DNA of 5,122 nucleotides from an uncultured Bacteroidales bacterium (GTDB lineage Bacteria; Bacteroidota; Bacteroidia; Bacteroidales; UBA932). Made by a program: the position numbers and the translations under genes. Positions 1 to 5,122 of this stretch are shown here, piece by piece; the first letter of the stretch is position 1, and each line of letters begins with the position of its first letter. The stretch lies in NCBI GenBank assembly GCA_946616385.1, contig CAMOIZ010000081.1:1-5122 (forward strand), given 5' to 3'. The notes under the pieces were generated by a model. That model was not told the DNA's origin. It searched no databases and was given only the letters and a program-made list of their open reading frames with translations.

Positions 1-240
1 GCCGACAACGCCTTCGTGCTGGGGCACTTCCCCGACGCCCTCGCCTGCGACATGGAATCCGGATCCATCTCCCAGGTCTGCCACATGTATGACACGCCCT
101 TCATGAGCATGCGCGTCATCAGCGACACTGCCGAAGAGGAGAACCGCCTCGGTCAGTTCGAAAACTTCTGGGAAACCGTCGGAAGCGAATCTTTCGAGAT
201 CCTGCAGGCCTTCGTCAACGCCCTCCCGGACACTATCTAA
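1..240 (+). CDS. mtnN: 5'-methylthioadenosine/S-adenosylhomocysteine nucleosidase, C-terminal part (5' end outside window)
   Basis: This is the last 79 codons of a gene whose start lies upstream of the window; it is open from base 1 and ends at TAA (238-240). The family is cytoplasmic and cleaves adenine from methylthioadenosine and S-adenosylhomocysteine, serving methionine salvage, SAH detoxification and autoinducer-2 precursor formation. The fragment holds the family's C-terminal signature: DMES at fragment residues 17-20, then QVCH, a PF at residues 33-34 and RVISDTA at 38-44. By alignment from memory with the E. coli enzyme, M18 and E19 match the ribose-binding Met173/Glu174. D42 matches the catalytic Asp197, and the 23-residue spacing from E19 to D42 is identical. 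The final helix ends in LQAFVNALP, as expected for a complete C-terminus, so it looks intact. Other nucleoside phosphorylase-fold enzymes are possible, but the DMES plus SDTA pairing favours this one. Its stop overlaps that of the convergent GH2 gene. Confidence 0.85.
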   Translation, partial: ADNAFVLGHFPDALACDMESGSISQVCHMYDTPFMSMRVISDTAEEENRLGQFENFWETVGSESFEILQAFVNALPDTI

Positions 241-3200
241 AGATTAAATCCACTCAGTTCCAGCCTGGGCTTCAGCGCCATGTCGAAGTGGCGCTTGAGT
301 ATCCGTGCCGTGACGCATTTCTTCTCGCCGGGGAGGAGGTGGAAGTAGTTGTCCGACCAGTCCACGGGAAGGATGCGGTAATCGTCCGGAGTGCTTCCGA
401 AGGCCGATGTCGACAGGCCTGTCGGGGCCGGGCCGGAATTCACCGGGGCATTGTTCAACAACTTGAGCCTCAGCATCATCGCAGGCTCGGAGCCGGTGTT
501 CTCGATCTCTACGGAAACAGTATATCCTTCGGCATCTTCGCTTAGCTTCCAGCTCTTGCATACCTTGGCGGCAGGCAACTCGTTCAGGGCGCGGAAATCG
601 TCTTCCGGATCCCCGAGCACATAGAAATTCTCCGAAAGCAGCGTTTCTCCATCCATCAGGCCAAGTTTGAGGAAACTGACCTTGCCTGCTGGCAGTTCGA
701 CCGAAGGGCCTTCAAAGGTGCTGTCGCCAGGCAGGGCCGGCAGTTCGAAGTCGTATGAGCGTATCTGAGCGCCGTGCATATCCAGAAGGGCTGCGCGAGC
801 TTGCAGGGAGCCGAATCCATCTGCTCCCCAGTTGGTCACCTCCAGCTTGCCGGAGAAGGCATTGTATTGGATGTGAACCAGTTCGCAGGCCTTCTTGCTG
901 GCGAAGTACGCGGCGTCCCCGTCGAAAAAGTAGTCGTACGGGCACCACACCAGCGAAGGCCAGGCATTGTGGCTCATCCAGAGGAGAATCCCGCGCCGGT
1001 TGTTGCTGCGGCTCTCGAATACGGCACGGAAGCCGTCGTAATCCACCCACTGGGCAAGGTCGCAGAACTGCTTGGCAGAGGCAGGCTCACCGAAACGCGA
1101 GACGACCGCCGCGTTGAACTTGTCCACATGCTGGGCATTCTCGATGGCAAAATCGTGCACGCCCCACATATCATTCTGAGGCCAGAGTTTGTCGGCAGGG
1201 ATGAAGCGAAGCAGGGTTTCGTAGTTCGGCACATTGGTGGCACCCCGTTCGGAATGCATCCTGTCCTGCCCCCGGAGGTTGAAGTATTGGGAAGACGAAT
1301 GGCGGAAATAAGGCCCTTCGCCACTCACGAGCCCCCTCGAGGAATGGGATATATAGAAAATATCGCTATGTTCGCGGGCGAGCAGCTTTCGCAGTTCGGC
1401 ATCAAGGCTTGCGGGAGGCATTCCCTCGTTTCGGCCGCAGTAAAGCGCTATGCAGGGGTGACGGCGTATCTTGCGCACATAATCCTCGGCATTGTCCATA
1501 AAGAGTTTCTCGTCGTCCGGATCAGGGCCGTCGGAAGGATTGGCGAGCCAGAAATCCTGCCAGACCATAATGCCGTGGCGGTCGCAGGCCTCGTAGAATT
1601 CCTCGTCGGCAGTCTGCCCTACCCAGTTGCGTATCATAGTGAAATTCATCTGTTTATGATACCCCACAGCGATATCGTAGTCGCGTGCGGTGTAACGCAG
1701 GTTCAGCTCGCTGAATCCCCAGTTCCCGCCAAGCCCGGCAACGCGGGTGCCGTTCACCCAGGCTGTAAGGCGCCCGTCCTCAGTGGAATAGCTCAGCTGG
1801 CGCAGACCGGCCTTGAAGGCAAGTTCATCCGAAACTGAGCCATCCTGGAGCACTGCTACAGATGCATCGTACAGGTAGGCCTCGCCGTAACGGTTGGGCC
1901 ACCACAGGCGGGGATTCTCCATCCGGATTGTCTTGCTGACGCTGCGCTCTTCTCCTGCGGCCAGCTCCACCGGCACTTCGAAGGACGCTTCTCCTATCTT
2001 CCCCTGCCACAGCACTTTGCGGGCATCGGATGCCGTATTGCGAAGCAGCGCCTCCACCGTCACATCCGCCACGCTGGTTTCGGGCAGGTTCAGCACCGTC
2101 TGCACGAGAGGGTCGGACACAGTGACATCCCCCTTGGTGCTGAATCGGACATCCCTCCAGATGCCGATGTTACGCCCGCGGACGGTAGGAATCCAGTCCC
2201 AGCCGATGGAAGCATGGAAGGTGGGATTGTCGGCCCCCAGCACGCCTCCGTTCGGGGGTATGCGCTTGAGTGTGTTGCCCTTGGCAGCGCCGGGATGGGC
2301 GGGACGGTGGATCAGCACCTCCACCTCGTTATCCCCTTTGCGGACTATATCCGTAACGTCGAAACGTGCGCGGGTGAAAGCTCCGTCTATCCTGCCCAGG
2401 GCCCTGCCATTCAGGCTCACGTCCGCCTTCCAGTTGATGCCGCCGAAGTCCAGGAAGACCTTCCGGCCCTCCGCCCCCTCAAAGGGAAGGGTGCCGCGGT
2501 AGATGAAATCGGAGTTGAAGTATGAGTCGGAGATGTACTCCTGGTCGTTTGCGTACGATATGTCAGGCACCGCGCCGAAGTCCATATAGCTCACCAGCAC
2601 TGTCCCCGGCACTTTTGCGGGAATCCAGGCCTCCGGCTTATCCGCTTCGCTTGCGCGGGCGAGTTTCCAGGCGGATTCCGGGGCCTTGAGATCGTTGCTT
2701 CCCCAGATTTCCCATTCTCCCATTGCGATGGGTTCTCCGTTCGAAGCGGGTTCCATCTCCATTTTAATATAACGGCCCTTGCCTTTCAGGGGGAGTTCGT
2801 CTTCGACGCCGAAAACTGCCAGCTTATGCCATTTGCGGCCGTCTTTCGAAGCAAGTATGCGGCCGCCTGCGGGGCGATTGGACCAGTGGAATACGCTGCG
2901 CTCCAGTGTGGAGACCGCGCCCAGGTCCACCGTCAGCCATTGCGTTCCGGCATCTTCCGCCACCCAGAAACTGTGGAACTCTTCGTTGCCTACGACATCC
3001 AGGCGCTTTCCGTCCTTGAAGAAATCCCACTCCAGAAGCACCCATTCCCCCACTTCCCGGCCGTCCAGAATCAGGCGGTAGCCGTTGCGAGCGGGATCCG
3101 GCTCAATTTCGAAACTCATGGCCGTCTCCTTTCGGGGGATAAGGTCGAGGTCCAGTTTATGAACGCTTTCCCAGCTGGCGCCGCCATCTTTCGTGGCCAG

Positions 3201-3596
3201 GATTTCGGCCGTAGGCAGGGTTGCAGGACGATCCGCTTTATATCTCAGGGCCATATTCAGGCGCATCGCATCCACCTCCTGATGAATGCCGTGCTCCAGG
3301 ATGCTCAGTTCGTAATGGGGATCCGTCACCTTGTAATGCACAGCCCTGCGATGCTGGAATACCGCTTCCTTCTTGTATTTGGGCGCGGGGCTGCCATTCT
3401 CGAGAACCTCGTAATAAACCGGAACGCCGTCCTCCACTATGCCGTCGGTCACCAACTGGGCGGTATAATAGTAATCGGTTGCCGAAGAATGGTAGGCAGC
3501 CCTGTGGAGTGCGATGTTCCGGCTTTCTTCTGTTTGTGAACAGGAAACAAGCGCCAGGAAGGCGATAGCGAGAATGGCTGTTCGGGTGGATTTCAT
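237..3596 (-). CDS. Glycoside hydrolase family 2 lipoprotein with nested discoidin-like N-terminal domains
   Basis: The product has 1119 residues and is predicted to be an envelope-anchored, probably exo-acting glycosidase. Residues 1-19 form a lipoprotein signal (K2, R5, hydrophobic stretch, lipobox LVSC with lipidated C19). Residues about 27-302 are discoidin (F5/8 type C)-like beta-sandwiches. About 306-485 is the GH2 sugar-binding domain (KVPGTVL, LNGRALG, HASIGWDWIP), and about 488-605 the Ig-like GH2 domain (RLWWPNRYG). About 606-905 is the catalytic TIM barrel, and 906-1119 a beta-rich C-terminus like the Ig domains of exo-beta-glucosaminidase relatives. E724 in CGRNEG is the expected acid/base, and E783 in HSERG, followed by NVPNYETL, the expected nucleophile. 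VWQDFW (678-683) is typical of the mannosidase/glucosaminidase branch. No frameshift is seen. ATG at 3594-3596 is chosen because it directly starts the signal peptide and lies 16 bases after a -7 promoter box; there is no Shine-Dalgarno. Substrate is unresolved: beta-mannoside, glucosaminide, galactoside or glucuronide are all possible. Confidence 0.9.
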   Translation of the reverse strand: MKSTRTAILAIAFLALVSCSQTEESRNIALHRAAYHSSATDYYYTAQLVTDGIVEDGVPVYYEVLENGSPAPKYKKEAVFQHRRAVHYKVTDPHYELSILEHGIHQEVDAMRLNMALRYKADRPATLPTAEILATKDGGASWESVHKLDLDLIPRKETAMSFEIEPDPARNGYRLILDGREVGEWVLLEWDFFKDGKRLDVVGNEEFHSFWVAEDAGTQWLTVDLGAVSTLERSVFHWSNRPAGGRILASKDGRKWHKLAVFGVEDELPLKGKGRYIKMEMEPASNGEPIAMGEWEIWGSNDLKAPESAWKLARASEADKPEAWIPAKVPGTVLVSYMDFGAVPDISYANDQEYISDSYFNSDFIYRGTLPFEGAEGRKVFLDFGGINWKADVSLNGRALGRIDGAFTRARFDVTDIVRKGDNEVEVLIHRPAHPGAAKGNTLKRIPPNGGVLGADNPTFHASIGWDWIPTVRGRNIGIWRDVRFSTKGDVTVSDPLVQTVLNLPETSVADVTVEALLRNTASDARKVLWQGKIGEASFEVPVELAAGEERSVSKTIRMENPRLWWPNRYGEAYLYDASVAVLQDGSVSDELAFKAGLRQLSYSTEDGRLTAWVNGTRVAGLGGNWGFSELNLRYTARDYDIAVGYHKQMNFTMIRNWVGQTADEEFYEACDRHGIMVWQDFWLANPSDGPDPDDEKLFMDNAEDYVRKIRRHPCIALYCGRNEGMPPASLDAELRKLLAREHSDIFYISHSSRGLVSGEGPYFRHSSSQYFNLRGQDRMHSERGATNVPNYETLLRFIPADKLWPQNDMWGVHDFAIENAQHVDKFNAAVVSRFGEPASAKQFCDLAQWVDYDGFRAVFESRSNNRRGILLWMSHNAWPSLVWCPYDYFFDGDAAYFASKKACELVHIQYNAFSGKLEVTNWGADGFGSLQARAALLDMHGAQIRSYDFELPALPGDSTFEGPSVELPAGKVSFLKLGLMDGETLLSENFYVLGDPEDDFRALNELPAAKVCKSWKLSEDAEGYTVSVEIENTGSEPAMMLRLKLLNNAPVNSGPAPTGLSTSAFGSTPDDYRILPVDWSDNYFHLLPGEKKCVTARILKRHFDMALKPRLELSGFNL

Positions 3597-3612
3597 TCTG
3601 ATTTAGTTTTTT

Positions 3613-3620
3613 CAAATATA
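3613..3620 (-). promoter_or_regulatory. Bacteroidetes -7 promoter box for the GH2 gene
   Basis: Read on the minus strand this is TATATTTG, a perfect match to the Bacteroidetes sigma-ABfr -7 consensus TAnnTTTG. Its last G lies 16 bases before the GH2 start codon. A transcript starting a few bases past the box would have a 5' leader of only about 10-12 bases. The bases before the ATG (AAATCAGA) have A at -3 and -6 and no Shine-Dalgarno, as is common in this phylum. I see no good TTTG -33 element at the expected distance, so the promoter may be weak or activator-dependent. The promoter role is inferred from the motif and its position. Confidence 0.65.
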
Positions 3621-3641
3621 GCAAATACGGCTGATTAATGC

Positions 3642-3649
3642 TATATTTG
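3642..3649 (+). promoter_or_regulatory. Bacteroidetes -7 promoter box for the GHL10-like gene
   Basis: The bases read TATATTTG, a perfect match to TAnnTTTG, and end only four bases before the ATG at 3654. Because Bacteroidetes transcription normally starts a few bases after the final G, the start would fall at or next to the ATG, which predicts a leaderless or nearly leaderless mRNA. No clear TTTG -33 element is visible; the expected -33 zone overlaps the opposite promoter's -7 box. Motif and position are seen directly; activity is inferred. Confidence 0.6.
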
Positions 3650-3653
3650 TACT

Positions 3654-5066
3654 ATGAAAAAACTTGCACTGAAACTCGCGCTGCTCTGCTCTGCAGCATT
3701 GCTTATCTGCTCCTGCAATAAGAATGAAGAATACCCTATGTTCTGGACCTGGCTCGAGGACATCCCGTCCATCGACATGGAATCCGCCTTCACTCACATG
3801 GAAGAGGCCGGGCTGGATGCCGTCATGCTCCATGCTCCCTCGGTCGAGGCCTACAAGAAGGATGTCGAGATAGCCCGCAGGCACGGAATCAAGGTCTACG
3901 CATGGGTATGGACCTTGAATCCTCCCCGTCAGGAGCGCGCGCAGATGCTCGCGGAGCATCCCGACTGGTTCAGCGTCAACCGCAATGGCGAGAGCGTGGC
4001 GGACCACAAGGCGTACGTGAATTCCTATAAGTTCCTGTGCCCGGCCCTTCCCGAGGTGCGCGAGTATCTGCGGAAGAAGGTCGAGGATATAGTGGCCGTG
4101 GACGGCGTGGAGGGCATCTGCCTGGATTACTGCCGGCTGATCGACTGCGTCCTGCCTATTTCGCTGGCCTACAATTATAATCTGCGTCAGGATACCGAGG
4201 TCTGGCCGGAATACGACTATGGCTACCATCCCGCCATGCTCGAGAAGTTCGAGAAGGAGTACGGATACGATCCGCGCGACCAGGAGGATCCCTCACGCGA
4301 CGAGAAGTGGTGCGAGTTCCGCTGCAACCAGGTGACCGAGGTTGCGAATATCATGTGCGAGGTCGCCCACAAGGTGGGGAAGAAGGTCACCGCATCTCCC
4401 TTCGCGGCCATCGGACTCGACAAGTTCATGGTGTTCCAGGACTTCGCGAAGTGGGATCTGGACATGGTCCATCCCATGGCCTACTGCGATTTCTACACGA
4501 TGGACCCTTCGTTCGCAAGGGATGCTACCCTGAGCAACTACCTCGGCAAGGGCGAGGGCACTACCCTCATGTGCGGAGTTGACACCGAGCTGGGCGGAGA
4601 TCCGGAGTTGATATTCGACAAGATGGATGCAGCCTTCAGCGCCGGTGCGCAGGGCATCTCTCTCTATACGATCGAGGGTCTGACTTCGGCGGATCTGCGC
4701 GCCCGCTTCAAGGTCTACGCCGACAGCCTGCGCGCCGTGCGTGCGGCAGGGAAACTCCCTGAGGCTCCGGCAGTTGCGCCTTCCACCGATCCTTTCGAGA
4801 ACGCTTCGCTGATGGCAGTGGTCGAGCGCAACATGCAGCGCATGATTGCGAATGGCGCCATCCACGAGCGCAGCGTGAACGGGATGATCCCCGATGACCT
4901 TTCCGTAGAGTATCCCGCACTCGAACTCGGCGACTACGAACTTGTGTTTGAGAACGAGCGCCTTCGCCGCTATCACGTCACCGATGCCGCCAGCGGCAAG
5001 ACCCTGGAAGTCCTCTTCGTCCTGTACGGCGATCTGATCTCCGGCTGGGACGTCCGGCTGCTGTAG
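3654..5066 (+). CDS. GHL10-like TIM-barrel putative glycoside hydrolase lipoprotein
   Basis: The product has 470 residues. Residues 1-21 are a lipoprotein signal (K2, K3, K7, hydrophobic core, lipobox ICSC with lipidated C21), followed by NKNEE, so it is likely anchored in the outer membrane. Residues about 28-360 read as a TIM barrel. Strand-like segments include MFWTWLE at 29, AGLDAVMLHA at 52, HGIKVYAWVW at 77, the HPDWF...NRNGE stretch at 102-113, VEGICLDY at 152-159, KKVTASPF at 243, LDMVHPMAY at 269 and AQGISLYTIEG at 332-342. This resembles the family-10-like (GHL10/YngK-type) putative glycosidases. D158 occupies the spot of their conserved aspartate after a hydrophobic strand; D158, H273 and E341 are candidate active-site residues, not proven. 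After a Pro/Ala-rich linker (369-380) comes a C-terminal segment I do not recognise. ATG 3654 is chosen because it starts the signal peptide. It is divergent from the GH2 gene with 57 bases between start codons, suggesting co-regulation. Reaction and substrate are unknown. Confidence 0.8.
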   Translation: MKKLALKLALLCSAALLICSCNKNEEYPMFWTWLEDIPSIDMESAFTHMEEAGLDAVMLHAPSVEAYKKDVEIARRHGIKVYAWVWTLNPPRQERAQMLAEHPDWFSVNRNGESVADHKAYVNSYKFLCPALPEVREYLRKKVEDIVAVDGVEGICLDYCRLIDCVLPISLAYNYNLRQDTEVWPEYDYGYHPAMLEKFEKEYGYDPRDQEDPSRDEKWCEFRCNQVTEVANIMCEVAHKVGKKVTASPFAAIGLDKFMVFQDFAKWDLDMVHPMAYCDFYTMDPSFARDATLSNYLGKGEGTTLMCGVDTELGGDPELIFDKMDAAFSAGAQGISLYTIEGLTSADLRARFKVYADSLRAVRAAGKLPEAPAVAPSTDPFENASLMAVVERNMQRMIANGAIHERSVNGMIPDDLSVEYPALELGDYELVFENERLRRYHVTDAASGKTLEVLFVLYGDLISGWDVRLL

Positions 5067-5122
5067 CCAGACTTCCTCTGCTTTTTGCCTGCCCCTTTGA
5101 ATCATCTGACGCCAGCCCCTGC
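5067..5122. other. Unassigned 56 bases after the GHL10-like gene
   Basis: I see no start codon with a supported reading frame, no TAnnTTTG box on either strand and no convincing terminator. A short T-run at 5082-5086 is not preceded by a strong stem. The neighbouring gene lies beyond the window edge. Confidence 0.5.

Larger units (their letters stand above)
3613..3649. repeat. 10-base perfect inverted repeat spanning the divergent promoter region
   Basis: The left arm CAAATATAGC (3613-3622) is the exact reverse complement of the right arm GCTATATTTG (3640-3649), with 17 bases between them. Each arm contains the -7 box of the gene it faces, so the symmetry may simply reflect two similar promoters back to back. 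The arms extend two bases (GC) beyond the consensus box, which leaves room for a dimeric regulator reading the same sites. It is AT-rich, has a long spacer and is not followed by a T-run, so a terminator is unlikely. Confidence 0.7.

Noticed and set aside
262..271. Short palindrome AGCCTGGGCT near the convergent gene ends
   Set aside because: A four-pair stem with a two-base loop and no T-run lies inside the GH2 coding sequence; chance occurrence is enough to explain it.
774..1838. Long open frame (354 codons) antisense to the GH2 gene
   Set aside because: It lies fully inside the well-supported GH2 catalytic region, shows no domain signal or promoter, and is explained by the GC-rich codon use of the opposite strand.
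2826..3539. 237-codon plus-strand frame over the N-terminal part of the GH2 gene
   Set aside because: It is antisense to the discoidin-like region, with no family resemblance and no promoter motif.
3597..3653. Small RNA or riboswitch in the divergent gap
   Set aside because: The gap is only 57 bases, AT-rich and fully explained by two promoter boxes; no structured element fits.
3612..4229. 205-codon minus-strand frame running across the start of the GHL10-like gene into the promoter gap
   Set aside because: It would end inside the divergent promoter region and has no signal, domain or promoter of its own; it is a shadow of the sense gene.
5056..5086. Possible terminator: GGCT/AGCC stem at 5056-5068 and a T-run at 5082-5086
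   Set aside because: The stem is only four pairs, spans the stop codon and is separated from the T-run by 13 bases, so it does not form a credible intrinsic terminator.
4293..5105. 270-codon open frame antisense to the GHL10-like gene
   Set aside because: The translation is rich in His, Arg, Ala and Val with no recognisable motif, and the sense strand has a coherent lipoprotein signal and barrel motifs.

Overview
The window is an ordinary-looking piece of bacterial chromosome, most likely from a member of the Bacteroidales (Bacteroidota) with a fairly GC-rich genome. Several things point that way. Both complete genes encode lipoproteins with short signal peptides and acidic residues just after the lipidated cysteine. 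Neither has a Shine-Dalgarno sequence. The one real intergenic gap carries two perfect matches to the Bacteroidetes -7 promoter element TAnnTTTG. The enzyme families are typical of polysaccharide-degrading gut Bacteroidota. A GC-rich genus such as Alistipes, or an uncultured relative, would fit, but genus cannot be settled from this sequence.

Layout: (1) 1-240, plus strand: the last 79 codons of a methylthioadenosine/S-adenosylhomocysteine nucleosidase, a housekeeping enzyme cut by the window edge. (2) 237-3596, minus strand: a 1119-residue glycoside hydrolase family 2 lipoprotein. It has an N-terminal pair of discoidin-like beta-sandwiches, a GH2 three-domain core with both expected catalytic glutamates, and a C-terminal beta-rich region. 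It converges on the nucleosidase gene and the two stop codons overlap. (3) 3597-3653: a 57-base divergent promoter region built on a perfect 10-base inverted repeat, each arm containing a TATATTTG box that faces its own gene. (4) 3654-5066, plus strand: a 470-residue lipoprotein with a TIM-barrel, GHL10-like putative glycoside hydrolase domain and a roughly 95-residue C-terminal segment I do not recognise. (5) 5067-5122: 56 bases with no supported feature.

The two lipoprotein genes share one promoter region and both look like envelope-anchored carbohydrate enzymes, so they probably act together on one glycan. No SusC/SusD pair, sulfatase or regulator is visible here, so the substrate cannot be named. 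I found no mobile element, CRISPR array, structural RNA or clearly new system. The most interesting points are the mirrored promoter with a probable leaderless transcript, the nested discoidin architecture, and the poorly characterised second enzyme.
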